A DNA stretch of 64,000 nucleotides, taken from the NCBI GenBank assembly GCA_029237695.1, contig CM055265.1:112208773-112272772 (forward strand). The letters run 5' to 3'. How positions within the stretch are numbered: the first letter of the stretch is position 1; every line of letters begins with the position of its first letter. The notes beneath the pieces are model-generated. The model saw only the letters and a list, made by a program, of their open reading frames with translations. It did no database searches and was not told where the DNA came from. This DNA comes from Conchocele bisecta. Taxonomy: Eukaryota > Mollusca > Bivalvia > Lucinida > Thyasiridae. A program made the position numbers and the translations under genes. This document shows, piece by piece, positions 1-10,796 of this stretch.

Positions 1-94
1 CATTGTTCGATAATATTGGCTCGTTGGGAAAATCGATCAGCTTCAATCTCTTCCATTTCTGTGTTGCTCTTGTATGTGTATGTCTTAGCGTTGT
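1..94 (-). CDS. Possible partial exon, minus strand
   Basis: Reading the minus strand, a polypyrimidine-poor but acceptable acceptor (atatttcag) lies at 95-103. It is followed by 94 bases open in two frames up to the window edge. In the frame that starts after two bases the product contains YTYKSNTEMEEIEADRFSQR, which looks like ordinary soluble protein. I do not recognise the family. It lies opposite in strand to the senataxin-like exons, so it would belong to a neighbouring gene or be chance. The short length and the second open frame keep confidence low. Confidence 0.3.
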
Positions 95-848
95 CTGAAA
101 TATACATAAAACAACACAATTATGAAAGCATACAAATGTTTGCATATCTTTAAGTATTAGCCCTTACATGATGTATACCTCCATAAAGCCAACATGTGCA
201 AACAATGTATATCCAGATGAGACGGCACGTCGCCTCATCAGGATCTGCCGCATTTACCACTATTATTCATCTAGAATTGTCTTTTGTCATAAATGGAATA
301 CATGATTACCTGATTAAAGGTATTACATTTGCTAACATACTAATAATAATCCTTTCATGGACTTTGAACTTCGTTGTTTGAATAAACTTACAGAAATCTC
401 GAATCAACTAATTACACGATGACTATGACGTCCGACGATTTTTTTTTTTCTCTCGATTTTTAAAAATAAAATTGGGATCCACGAGAGACCCGCGTTATAA
501 TGGAGATCGCGCTATACGCGACCGCGTTATAATGGAGCTGCAGTGTAGTACAAAAATAGTGTGAAAAAGACAAGGTAGGATAACCAGGGTTGAAATGGTT
601 AGTAATAATAATACACTAGTATACGTTAGGCCATCAAAAGTACTTTGGTTCTCAGATATCGCCGCGTCTGAATAATCCCTGTGCGTCTAGCATTTTATCG
701 TCATGGAGAATAAAAGTGTACTTTTGCCACATGATCAATAAAAAACACTACCATGAAAAATATGTTAAATCCAATCATGTCTGACAAAAATCTTGTGATT
801 TTTCACATCTAAAGAGTTTATCGTAACTTTATATAACATTTTCCTTTT
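95..848. other. Non-coding; MITE remnants
   Basis: No supportable gene. At 205-260 there is a fragment (gatgagacggcacg, then catcaggatctg) of the dispersed 'gatcaggatctgcac' MITE seen many times in the window. At 491-547 the repeated phrase cgcgttataatggag and the end ctgcagtgta look like the terminus of a pogo/Tigger-type MITE. Confidence 0.4.
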
Positions 849-966
849 GTTTGAGATGTTCGTCTCCGATTTCTTTTCAAGTTGCCAGATGTATATATGC
901 ATGAATAAAATGACACAAATATGCATCTGGCAACTTGAAATAAAATCACACACGAACATCTCAAAC
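849..966. mobile_element. 118-bp palindromic MITE
   Basis: The ends GTTTGAGATGTTCGT (849) and ACGAACATCTCAAAC (ending 966) are a perfect 15-bp inverted repeat. A second inverted pair, CAAGTTGCCAGATG and CATCTGGCAACTTG, lies inside it. Almost the whole element can fold back. There is no coding capacity. Confidence 0.7.
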
Positions 967-1216
967 ACAAACACATTAATTTAAAAAAAGCCGTTCTCCC
1001 GCTGCACATTCTGCACACCCCGTGACTGCCAAAGTCCTTATTTTTATGGCCTAATGTATATGTTGTAGACCACTACCGAATACATGTCCGATGAGCGTTA
1101 CAGCTTCAAATCTCATTTCCTATGAAACTTGTAAATTCGTTCTATAAATAGCCACTCATGTAAGAAAGTAATTTCACCAACAAGAAATATGTGTATAAAT
1201 CAGCATACTTCCTTTT

Positions 1217-1616
1217 TACGGAGCCCCGCAGGGGACGTAGAATTTTTTTTATATTAATTCGTTCCCACGAAATAACAATGCGTTCCCTCAATTTAACAAT
1301 TCGTTCCCACGAAATAACAATTCGTTCCGACGGGAACGAATGGTTAATTCGTTGGAACGAATTGTTATATCGTGGGAACGAATTGTTATATCGTGGGAAC
1401 GAATTGTTAATTTGAGGAATGAACAATTTGTTCCCACGAATTAATAATTTGTTCCCACGGGAACAAATTGTTATTTCGTGGGAACTAATTGTTAAATTGA
1501 GGGAACAAATTGTTAATTCGTGGGAACGAATTGCTAAATTGAGGGAACTAATTGTTATTTCGTGGGAACAAATTAACAAAAAAAAAAGAATTCTACGTCC
1601 CCTGGGTGGCTCCGTA
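1217..1616. mobile_element. Foldback element built of GTTCCC repeats
   Basis: The ends tacggagccccgcagggg and ccctgggtggctccgta are inverted repeats that continue with gacgtagaattttttt on the left and its complement on the right. Between them are about 14 copies of a unit of roughly 24 bp (attcgttcccacgaaataac and its complement) in both orientations. Long open frames cross it on both strands only because the repeats lack stops; I do not consider them genes. Confidence 0.7.
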
Positions 1617-2509
1617 CATGTACAGTGTGATGTACAATTCGAAAAACTTTGAGTATATGCGCCATTATCTAAGGCGAATAGTTTAACAAAGACAGTATGT
1701 AACGATGACAAAATCTATAATTACTATAGCTGTGCTACAAGTTTTGAGAAAACGCGACCGCATAGACATCCATTAAAGGCACAATTATATGATATTGCAT
1801 GCAGTTTGTAAATGATGAATAGCGACAATATATTAACAACACATGAATAGGAATGTGCGAAGTGAGACGGGGCGAAATAATTTCACGAATTTAAACGTGA
1901 ATCAACTGATCACGGCGTTGTCATGTATTTTTGTATTAAAAATGTTATTGAAAACATGTTAGCTGACACGCATGCATCAATATACTTACATAAGCAAGTT
2001 AATTTCTTCAAATTACGTCGATCTTTCCCCAATTTCAAATTAAAATCACAAAGAGAAAAAGGAAATGGCGGGATAACCTAAACACAATTGGAGCAGCTCG
2101 GGGATTATAGATTAACCAGACCTCCGCTTTGGCGAAAAGATCCGAGATAGTTCCGAATGAGTCAGGTCGGCTGTTTACCAGCGTATTACTGTATCTGTGG
2201 CTACCGCTATGCAGTAACGCGGGAACCAGGTCCAGTGGCATTTGACACGGATGCTAATAAAGCATGTCAGTTGTCAACACTACGCGCGCGCACGAGAATC
2301 TTGACCTAGAATTTTGCAATGTTAATGAAATTGCACGTACGCACAGCCCAACCTAAATACATACGCAAAATTAATCGTCTAGGTAAATAAAGGTTAAACT
2401 GAATTAAGTTGGTGTGGAAATCAGATCAGCTGCTCTTCCATTGGCGTATCTATAGGCTAACGTAGAGATAGATCTGCTGACAGTGAGTCAACTTTTAGTG
2501 TATACCAAT
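1617..2509. other. Intergenic or intronic, nothing recognised
   Basis: AT-rich sequence with only short open frames. I see no splice-bounded exon, RNA gene or repeat with clear ends. Confidence 0.4.
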
Positions 2510-2735
2510 CACGACCTGGACCAGACGTCTTTTCGACATCGGAAACGGACGTTGATCCGACGTCGTGATTCCGACGTCTACCCGACGTTGTGTTTGTGTC
2601 GCGACGAACTACGACTAGCAAACAACGTCAGTACGACGTCGTAATCCGACGTCGTTTCGACGTCGGGCTGACGTTGGATTTGAATCGCCGACGTCGCGAC
2701 CTGGATCCGACCTAGATCCGACGTCGTGTGTTTGC
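2510..2735. repeat. Dense GACGTC / CGACGT degenerate repeat
   Basis: About 15 occurrences of gacgtc, gacgtt or cgacgtcg are spaced roughly 10-15 bp apart (for example ccgacgtcgtgattccgacg). The CpG-rich block contrasts sharply with its AT-rich surroundings and ends with tgtgtttgctggga, which looks like an element end. It is non-coding. Confidence 0.6.
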
Positions 2736-2855
2736 TGGGAAGTATCCAATGAAACAGTCCCGACAGGTGTCGCTAGCGTGTGATTGAGGGCGGTCATTAC
2801 AGAAACAAACAATCCATGATTCGGATGCGTGTAGTTTATAAAACGCGATATTTGA

Positions 2856-2983
2856 TTGGCTATTGGCATGCAGACCACTGACTCACCTATAGGGAAGCAG
2901 CTTACAACCATTTTCACTGTTGGCTATTGGCATGCAGACCACTGACTCACCTATAGGGAAGCAGCTTACAACCATTTTCACTG
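2856..2983. repeat. 64-bp perfect tandem duplication
   Basis: Two adjacent 64-bp copies (2856-2919 and 2920-2983) start ttggctattggcatgcagac and end ccattttcactg. I saw no mismatch, so the duplication is recent or is an assembly artefact. Confidence 0.85.
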
Positions 2984-3109
2984 ACACATTTTTGTAAACA
3001 TCGCGATGACTTTCACTTTATGTTCTAATTTCGGCAATATTTTCTGTCGGAACAGCCCATTTTTGCAGTGCCAGTTTCGACACTAAATAAAAATGTAAAG
3101 GTATACAGT

Positions 3110-3240
3110 ATTCGTGCCCGGCTAGCTCAGTCGGTTAGAGCGATGGTACAGTAAATCAGAGGTCGCGGGTTCGAGCCTCAGGTTAGATTTGCATCTTTCT
3201 CGCCCTGTGATATTGGGCGTCCACAGGGTGACCGTGACAT
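3110..3240 (+). mobile_element. tRNA-derived SINE
   Basis: The head carries a Pol III A box (tagctcagtcgg) and B box (gggttcgagcc) at tRNA spacing, but the acceptor stem does not pair, so it is a SINE head and not a tRNA gene. The body begins gcatctttctcgccctgtga. Related heads occur at 3365, 17275, 17955 and 25034. Confidence 0.75.
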
Positions 3241-3364
3241 ATATATATTCGGAGATCAATCACGATGTAGATCTCCCATCCCACGATGTCCCATAAAACA
3301 ATGAATTCGGGGACAAATTCCAATTTGGCGGGGGAGTATGTAACTCACAATGGGCAGAAGGTGT

Positions 3365-3478
3365 GTATTTGTGCCCAGCTAGCTTAGTCAGTTAGAGTGA
3401 TGGTGTGGTAAACCAGAGGTCCCGGGTTCAAGTCCCGTGGTCAGATATGCATCTTTCTTGCCCTGTGACACTTCTAAC
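3365..3478 (+). mobile_element. tRNA-derived SINE, second copy
   Basis: Same architecture as the SINE at 3110, more diverged: A box tagcttagtcag, B box gggttcaagtcc, then gcatctttcttgccctgtga. It is followed directly by the 3' half of a MITE. Confidence 0.7.
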
Positions 3479-3494
3479 AAGCAGTATCGATCAT

Positions 3495-3588
3495 TATCGG
3501 TCTACATGATGTGTTATTTGATCAGGAACAACACTGGTCACAACTTCCATAAGCCGCATGTATCCAGTCACAGCCACATAAAAATCAT
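3495..3588. mobile_element. Fragment of the 'gtcacagccaca' MITE
   Basis: 3' portion of the family described at 5484-5724: atttgatcaggaac, then cactggtcac, then the TIR end ccagtcacagccaca. Confidence 0.6.
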
Positions 3589-3715
3589 TGGCCTGAACCT
3601 GCATTTGCTGTTTGAAATCAACTGTTTGTCTTGGTCTTCTCACCCAAGCCATAATGTAAGGGTCTTTTGCTTTGGACTTATATACAAGGAAAATCATTGT
3701 TTTACCCGACCTTGG

Positions 3716-3895
3716 GATGGGCCGTGGCCTAGGGGATATGGCATTGGACTTCAGTACCTGAGGTTGTGAGTTCAATCCTCACCTGCATAGTATTTTCATC
3801 CCACCGGTCTGTCGGATGAAACCTTAAAAATGTGGTCCTGTCTCTATATGATCTTAGCTGTTGCTGGGACTTTAAACCCATTCACATTCATGCAT
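3716..3895 (+). mobile_element. tRNA-derived SINE, second family
   Basis: A box tggcctaggggat and B box gagttcaatcctc are followed by a body containing ccaccggtctgtcggatgaa and the tail gctgttgctgggactttaaa. Copies of the same family lie at 25370-25565 and 58815-59003, with tail or body fragments at 13215-13290 and 13590-13660. Tails of related type (gttgataggccgttaaac) occur at 58487 and 63085. Confidence 0.75.
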
Positions 3896-4318
3896 TATCT
3901 GGTCATATCCAAATATTTACACTGTCCTTGAATTCATAACGGAAACGCTCATTCAACATATTGCGTGCATATTCCCAGAACATTGCATTAGCCCCACGTG
4001 ACGTTGATTCGTTAAAGTTTGTTTGACGTCATTAGATTACATGAAGTTCATCGTCGTTGTCAATAATGTCACGCTATTAACCGGCAACGTCGCTGTTCCA
4101 TGAATTGCGACAAAACGACGTAAAACAATAAGTTTCTTAATTTTTACGCCGTATATGGTTATTTACATCTTTGAAACTATCCAAAAATGCAGTGTAAATA
4201 TAAGTAATAAAACCATGGGCAGTTGCGTTTACTGTATTATGAACAACAGTTGGTCTATTTAAAGCGCGTTAGGTCCAAGCGTGTTTGCAATCTTGATCTT
4301 ATTACCATGTCATTTCAG

Positions 4319-4432
4319 ACACCGTGTCCTCCAGCAAGTCTAGAAGTGACAAACGGCCATCAATGTCTGGAACACAGCAATTGGCTCAGTCGACCAAAGC
4401 AAAACACTCGACACAGGACCAGAGCTCTGCTG
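4319..4432 (+). CDS. Senataxin-like gene, repeated linker exon (copy A1)
   Basis: A 114-bp open segment lies between acceptor catttcag and donor gtacat. It begins with two bases that complete a codon and ends with one base, so it is a phase 1-1 exon. It encodes a Ser/Lys/Gln-rich stretch starting TVSSSKSRSDKRPSMSGTQQ. Paralogous exons at 13019, 25991 and 38502 share length, phase, the KS-x-S-D/E motif and, for 13019, the 50 bp of intron before the acceptor (gtttgcaatcttg, then attaccatgtc). The module is probably a disordered linker upstream of the helicase. Assignment to the senataxin-like gene rests on strand, phase and order. A lack of expression data leaves open that this copy is skipped. 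Confidence 0.6.
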
Positions 4433-5483
4433 GTACATAAATGGCAATTGTAGTTGTGACTGGAGAAATGGGGCTTATGACCTTGTAGGCCGCCAGCCAG
4501 AAATGGAAACCCTCACCCCACCCCCTGTGGGATTTTTGCAGACATATATTTTCTGAAACTACATTCAATTACGAGTGCTATGCCGTATGCCTGCGCTCTG
4601 TAACCCGCTGGATGAATGTTTGGCACCATTTTGAAGTATACCACCCTCAGACTTTTCGCAATTGTGAACAAAATTGAAAATCAACTGTTTTTTATCATTA
4701 GAAACAACTGATATGGCAGTTTTGTATGTTTTCTGATGTGTTCATAACTATACAATGGAATACTGTTCAATTAAATAATATCTGCTTATTCAGATGAAGA
4801 ATTGTGCACGTTTTGTTACCCCACCCACTGAATGGCAAAACACCTACCTTAATAACTCCATAAAAATATGGTACTTTTGTATTTTCTTCGTGTCAATGGT
4901 ACCTAGTAGTGTTCATTAGACATCTTAATTGCATATATGCCGATTATCTGATGTCTGCAGTCTATGATACAATGTTAAAAACAAAATATTTTTCACCATT
5001 CCCCACCCGCACATTTTACAATGGGATTTTGCATGTAATGAATTTCATTTATGTTATGCACTGTCACTTACTTATAAATTGCTAAATGCATATGCAACTA
5101 CTTAGGCACTACTGATAGCTATTCGTGCACACTTCAGATACAGTGTGTCCGAGTATTCGTCCGTCCGTCTTCGCATTTTCTTAGTGATGGTAATTAAATA
5201 ACTACGCTATATGTCTCATTATGCAAATCTATCTTGGTGTCTGTTAATTGTATCAATGGTAATTGTACTTACTAGTGTTTGCAATATATAGTGAATGCCC
5301 ATATTCTGATTCCATAATGTCTACAGCAGATGATGCAATGTTAAAACAAAGTAGTTTTAACTATATATTCCCCACCCACTGAATTTACAATGACCATTTT
5401 ACATGTAATAATTTTTCTTACTTTATACGCTGCCAGATACTTATGAAAGGTTCATATGAACGTGTAGCTACTAACACCTGTAC
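4433..5483. other. Intron sequence with MITE 5' fragment
   Basis: At 4453-4490 lies the 5' end of the gtgactggagaaatggggct MITE. The rest is AT-rich intron that includes two diverged copies of a roughly 430-bp unit (ccccacccactgaat, near 4822 and near 5372). No exon was seen. Confidence 0.5.
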
Positions 5484-5724
5484 ATGTGGCTGTGACTGGA
5501 GAAATGGGGCTTATGTGTTTTGTGACCAGTGTAGATCCCGATCAGCCTGTGTATGCGCACAGTCTGTTCAGGATCTGCACTGTTCGTCATTCCATCAGTG
5601 AAACACCCATCATGCTTCTAACGAGCATAATATATCGTTATCAGGTTACAGGAGTGTGCTATTTGATCAGGAGCCACACTGGTCGCAAATCCTGTGAGTC
5701 CCATTTCTCCAGTCACAGCCACAT
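5484..5724. mobile_element. 241-bp TA-flanked MITE
   Basis: TIRs run atgtggctgtgactggag and inversely ctccagtcacagccacat, extending to about 33 bp with the adjacent aaatggg(g/a)cttat. Internal phrases gatcaggatctgcactg and gatcaggagccacactgg mark this family. The second full copy is at 27215-27455, where the flanks read TA on both sides. Fragments lie at 3495, 4453, 19177, 21780 (inverted), 24882, 25150, 38280 and 42310. Confidence 0.75.
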
Positions 5725-7500
5725 ATTAGTTATCCACACACATTTCAGATATAGAATTAATGTCTGTTGGTCTCTCTATATGTCCATTTCCTATTTATGG
5801 AACCAAGACAATTACCATGTTTGCTATGTTGTGTATTCCGACATGAACGTCTCTGATACATATAAGTATTACTCTAGGCCTTTAAACACCATTAAATAAA
5901 ATATATAAATAAATACAATTACTGCTGTCAATAGTATAGGTCGTAGGTACTAATTTGCAAATTGAATATAGAAAATATTCGACCATGCTGAATGGATGAT
6001 TTGTAGCACATGCATGTCACAGTAAATACTAAAATACAGAACATTAAGATAGCTGTAAATAATACGAGCAAGTTAAGCTGGAGTAAAACAGGACAAACAT
6101 ATTGTTATACACTTTCAAGATGACAGCCAGCAAGTAAATGAGCATGTATAACATAAAAATAAAATTAGTTAGAAGGACCGATGACACTGAGATATATCTC
6201 GGTTCCACATAATGTACACACTATTTATCGTGGATTCCAAATAATATTCCCTCAACCCATTCCGAGTCATCAGCAGGAACAGGATTCAAATTTGTAGTTG
6301 GCACCTGTACTTATATAATCATGTACATAGTAAAAAGGTATAACTTGTATAACTACTGAAATACAGTATGTGTCATACGAGAACGTGTGTGTTCCAATGT
6401 GTATGACCGTCATCCATTACCAGTGTAAATGCACACCAGTGCATGCATGATTACCATTATGTAATACATGCAGGTATATTGTTCCATCAGTCTTATTTGA
6501 GAGGCACCCAATACGATATTGTATTTTGTAAGTGAGGCGTTGTCAGTAAATATTTAACCAGGATTTCATAATAGTGACATTTGATAACCTGTAAGGTTGA
6601 TATACCATTTCATAATTTTCATATAAACAAAGACATTGAAGGTGCATGATCTTTCTAAAAGCATGCATATGCTCTTCAAATATATCCACTATATTCATAT
6701 AGCTGTTATGTACGCATACATAAACTATTTTGTCCAATATATTTCATCATTCGGTGTTCTTAATTATAGCACACGTGTTATTCTACACCTGTTGTGTAGT
6801 CTGAAAAAGCCATTCCGGGGTATTGAAACATCAATCTAGACCAGTTTAAGAAGTATGCACATCTACCACGTGTAGCCAAACACACTCATAGGACCATCAA
6901 TATACATGTACATTTAAATCCCCATGAATGATAAAATAATCTCCATAACATATTATGCAATGTATCAAAATGTTCATCTAAACAATATCACATATCCTAT
7001 ATCGAGACACATTACATTTTGGATTTGACTATGCAATTGAACTATTGTCTACATGGCATTCTAACTATTTACGCAGGAGGTAAGGATCAGGTTGGTGGAA
7101 GGCTTTTTCTGCAGCATTGTACCACAATTGTGTGTTTTGTTGGCTCTTTGGGGTCGTCTGAATATATATTTCTCTATTTGACAACAGGTAATGTCATTCT
7201 AATGATCAAACAACTCTATAATTATGTACCGTGTGTATGAATTCAGACTTATATTTGCATTGTACCTGTTTAGCACATACATACCACACGTAGTTTGTAG
7301 CTAATAGACACGTCTGCCTCCATATACCCCTATGTGGCATTGAATCCGCATAACAATCCCTATGTTTGTCTTTCAAATTAATTACACCACTGATGGACAA
7401 TCATATTACATTACTATAGCAACCAGAGACATGTATATGTCATGGGCTAGCAGAGTTTGATGTCAGCGCAAGATGCGGGACTAAGGGTATTATCAACTAA
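5725..7500. other. Intron sequence, no gene seen
   Basis: AT-rich sequence duplicated almost intact at 27456-29251. Short open frames occur in both copies, but none has splice context or coding character. Confidence 0.5.
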
Positions 7501-8513
7501 TTAGCTTGACGAAGAATAGTTAGAGCTTATGTAGTCACCCCGGCGTCGGCGTAACAGTACCTTGGTTAAGGTTTTTAGTCAAGCTTGTATATGCAATACT
7601 TCTGGCCCTACACCCACCATACTTGGAAAACTTCATCTCCTAGTGATGTACAACAACAACCCCTGACCTATATTTGACCTTGACCTACATTTCCTCTTGA
7701 ATTACTTAGTTAATTCCCCTTGGTTAAGGTTTTTAGTCAAGCTTGTAGATGGAATACTGCTGGCCCTACACCAACCATACTTGGACAACTTCATCTCCTA
7801 GTGATGTACATCAACAACCCCTGACCTATATTTGACCTTGACCTACATTTAACCTTGAATTACTTAGTTAATTCCCCTTGGTTAAGGTTTTTAGTCAACC
7901 TTGGTTAAGGTTTTTAGTCAAGCTTGTACATGGAATACTATTGTGCATACAGACACCATACTTGGACAACCTTTTATCATAGGGATGTACATCAATAACC
8001 CCTGATCTATATTTGACCTTGACCTACATTTCCTCTTGAATTACTTAGTTAATTCCCCATTGTGGAAGGTTTTTAGTCAAGCTTGTAGATCGAATACTCC
8101 TGGCCCTACACCAACCATACTTGGACAACTTCATCTCCTAGTGATGTACATCACAACCCCTGACCTATATTTGACCTTGACCTACATTTAACCTTGAATT
8201 ACTTAGTTTAATTCCCCTTGGTTAAGGTTTTTAGTCAACCTTGGTTAAGGTTTTTAGTCAAGCTTGTACATGGAATACTATTGTGCATACAGACACCATA
8301 CTTGGACAACCTTTTCTCATAGGGATGTACATCAATAACCCCTGATCTATATTTGACCTTGACCTACATTTCCTCTTGAATTACTTAGTTAATTCCCCTT
8401 GGTTAAGGTTTTTAGTCAAGCTTGTAGATGGAATACTCCTGGCCCTACACCAACCATACTTGGACAACTTCATCTCCTAGTAATGTACATCACAAAACCC
8501 GTGACCTATATTT
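7501..8513 (+). mobile_element. Helentron-like element H1, cut by assembly gap
   Basis: The 5' end ttagcttgacgaagaatag, followed by tagagcttatg and accccggcgtcggcgt, matches the heads at 29252 and 60268. The body is tandem monomers of about 155-180 bp containing ccttggttaaggtttttagt, ccatacttggacaac, cctagtgatgtacatca and tttgaccttgacctacattt. The 3' end lies in or beyond the run of N. Confidence 0.75.
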
Positions 8514-9013
8514 NNNNNNNNNNNNNNNNNNNNNNNNNNNNNNNNNNNNNNNNNNNNNNNNNNNNNNNNNNNNNNNNNNNNNNNNNNNNNNNNNNNNNNN
8601 NNNNNNNNNNNNNNNNNNNNNNNNNNNNNNNNNNNNNNNNNNNNNNNNNNNNNNNNNNNNNNNNNNNNNNNNNNNNNNNNNNNNNNNNNNNNNNNNNNNN
8701 NNNNNNNNNNNNNNNNNNNNNNNNNNNNNNNNNNNNNNNNNNNNNNNNNNNNNNNNNNNNNNNNNNNNNNNNNNNNNNNNNNNNNNNNNNNNNNNNNNNN
8801 NNNNNNNNNNNNNNNNNNNNNNNNNNNNNNNNNNNNNNNNNNNNNNNNNNNNNNNNNNNNNNNNNNNNNNNNNNNNNNNNNNNNNNNNNNNNNNNNNNNN
8901 NNNNNNNNNNNNNNNNNNNNNNNNNNNNNNNNNNNNNNNNNNNNNNNNNNNNNNNNNNNNNNNNNNNNNNNNNNNNNNNNNNNNNNNNNNNNNNNNNNNN
9001 NNNNNNNNNNNNN
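8514..9013. other. Assembly gap of exactly 500 N
   Basis: Run of N within a tandem array. The round length suggests a placeholder for unknown size. Open frames across it are meaningless. Confidence 0.99.
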
Positions 9014-9892
9014 CTTGCTTGTTAGGATGACCTTAGTGCTTAGGGCGTTTTATACTGTGTTCTCGATATGTACGAGTCATGTGTCGTCATAGACTATGTA
9101 TAGACTTTGAGTATATCTCAGTTGAGCTATTGCGTGTGAAGTGCCGGGCGACTACATTCGCCAGGGCTTCGTCTGGTAGCAGCAGCTATACCATGAGTAT
9201 TCTCGCGTTCTAACCAAGTATAGCAGGTTGGAGTCTACGAGTCAGTCTACGAGACTAGCGTGGTGGTGCTTGTCTTTATCCACCTCTCATCTACTTTCGT
9301 AGAAAAGGGGGGGGGGGGCCCGCTTTGGGCGCCCCTATGATTCTAAGGTGAGACCATGTTATTACTATATAGGTAACACCCAAGTTTGTACCTAGGCCAA
9401 ATATTTTTGTCTGTTTTGAGGGTTTTTAATCTGCCTTACCATTCCGGTCGAGTATGAGTAGTGAGAATACCTCCCACCATCACTACGAATTCTTGCAACC
9501 ATTCAGGTTAGTTTGAAGACATAAAAATGGAAAATTATTTCTAATTTTAGTTTTTATTATTCATACTCACCTGAATGGTAAGGTAGACCCTCCTACCGTC
9601 CCCGCTTGATGGTTTTATCTTCTCCCTACTTAGTATACTTCAGGCTATTTTTATCTAGCAGTTTCATTTCCATATGGAAATGATTAACTTTTGAAGCTGT
9701 ATACCTAACAATAATAGGAGGAGTTTAAATAGCGGACTAGCCAATTGGCTGTGGGTAGAGCGGAATGGTCTATGGTGGGTTATTTGAGTGATTAGAGTAG
9801 GCAGATTTTTATTATTAGGACGATTTCATAGCAACCTATCAGTTTGCAACCATTCAGGTGAGTATGAATAATATAGAAATAATTTTCCATTT
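9014..9892. other. Unassigned sequence with a foldback MITE at 9430-9600
   Basis: The right edge of the gap does not continue the H1 array, so the gap hides a junction. At 9430-9600 the arms tctgccttaccattc and gaatggtaaggtaga, and agtatgag with catactca, form an inverted repeat. A related arm (accattcaggtgagtatgaa) recurs at 9850. A poly-G run lies at 9307-9318. Confidence 0.5.
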
Positions 9893-10561
9893 TTTAGTTA
9901 TCTCCCTTTTTTGTTTTCGCGCACTGATTTCCTGTCCGGAGCATAACTCGACCACCCTTTGGAATAATTTCATGAAACTTCACACATGCATAGACCATGA
10001 CCCGGAGGTGTGTCGCGCACAAGAATGACAACTCTTGCGTAGCTAATATTTTAGTTATCTCCCTTTTTTGTTTTGCGGATTCTACAAACTGGACAATAAT
10101 GCATGAAGACCCGTTTTCTCGTCTGCTCTGTACACCTTTTCTCGTGTGCTCTGTACACCTTACCTGTAGAGAGAACAATAGAGACTGGGAGAACCATTCA
10201 CCTGTGCATGTGCTAGCATGTGCAAATGTCCAGTCTTGACCAGTTCTTAACCAGTCTGACCACAGGTAATTTATACAGGTAAATTACTACATTGGATATT
10301 ACATTTCCGTAAACTGTGTTGAAAATATTGTGGCATTATGTGGACCTGTGCAGATATATGTAGATAAATATAGGACTATTAAAAAAAAATTCTGGCTCCA
10401 GTAGCAAGCCTTATTTTAAATTTTTAAATTTTTATATTTTTTTTCCATTTTTTTTTTTTATTTTTTTTTTTTTCTTTCTTTTTTCAAATTCTTTTTTAAA
10501 TGTTTGTCTAGTAGCATAAGGTCGTAAGTGCTATATACAGACTATTATCATATAATAAAAC

Positions 10562-10630
10562 AATTATTGACTACTAGTGAGCCATAGAATATAATCTGAT
10601 ATTCCATGGCTCACTAGTCAATAATTGTAT
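10562..10630. repeat. Near-perfect palindrome inside F
   Basis: Arms caattattgacta, then gtgagccatagaata, face tattccatggctcac, then tagtcaataattg, around taatctga. The left arm has a 3-bp insertion. The other copy (47298-47362) has perfect arms of about 29 bp. Confidence 0.8.
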
Positions 10631-10796
10631 AATATGTTCGGGCCAGTGAAAATTGCTTTCGGGCACAGGCTCGAGGTCAAGGCGGGACAAGGCGAGGCAT
10701 TTGATTCCGCGGAATTCTTGTTTACTTATCTCCCTTTGTTGGTTCATGCTCTTATTTCGTATCCAGAGCATAACTCGAACACCCTTTGGAATATTT

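Larger units (their letters stand above)
3495..8513. repeat. Segmental duplication, copy 1
   Basis: Nearly identical by eye, with scattered substitutions and small indels, to about 25150-30300. The block contains a MITE 3' end, a SINE, one senataxin-like exon, a full MITE, and the start of a Helentron-like array. It runs into the assembly gap, so its right edge is unknown. Confidence 0.85.

Noticed and set aside
1142..1711. 189-codon open frame on the minus strand
   Set aside because: It is a translation of the GTTCCC foldback repeats; the opposite strand is equally open and the peptide is pure repeat.
3118..3190. A functional tRNA gene
   Set aside because: A and B boxes are good but the acceptor stem does not pair, and the same head is attached to a SINE body several times.
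5486..5899. 137-codon frame, also at 27217-27630
   Set aside because: Begins in the TIR of the 241-bp MITE and is conserved only because the whole region was duplicated recently.
8399..9030. Open frames of about 200 codons
   Set aside because: They consist almost entirely of N.
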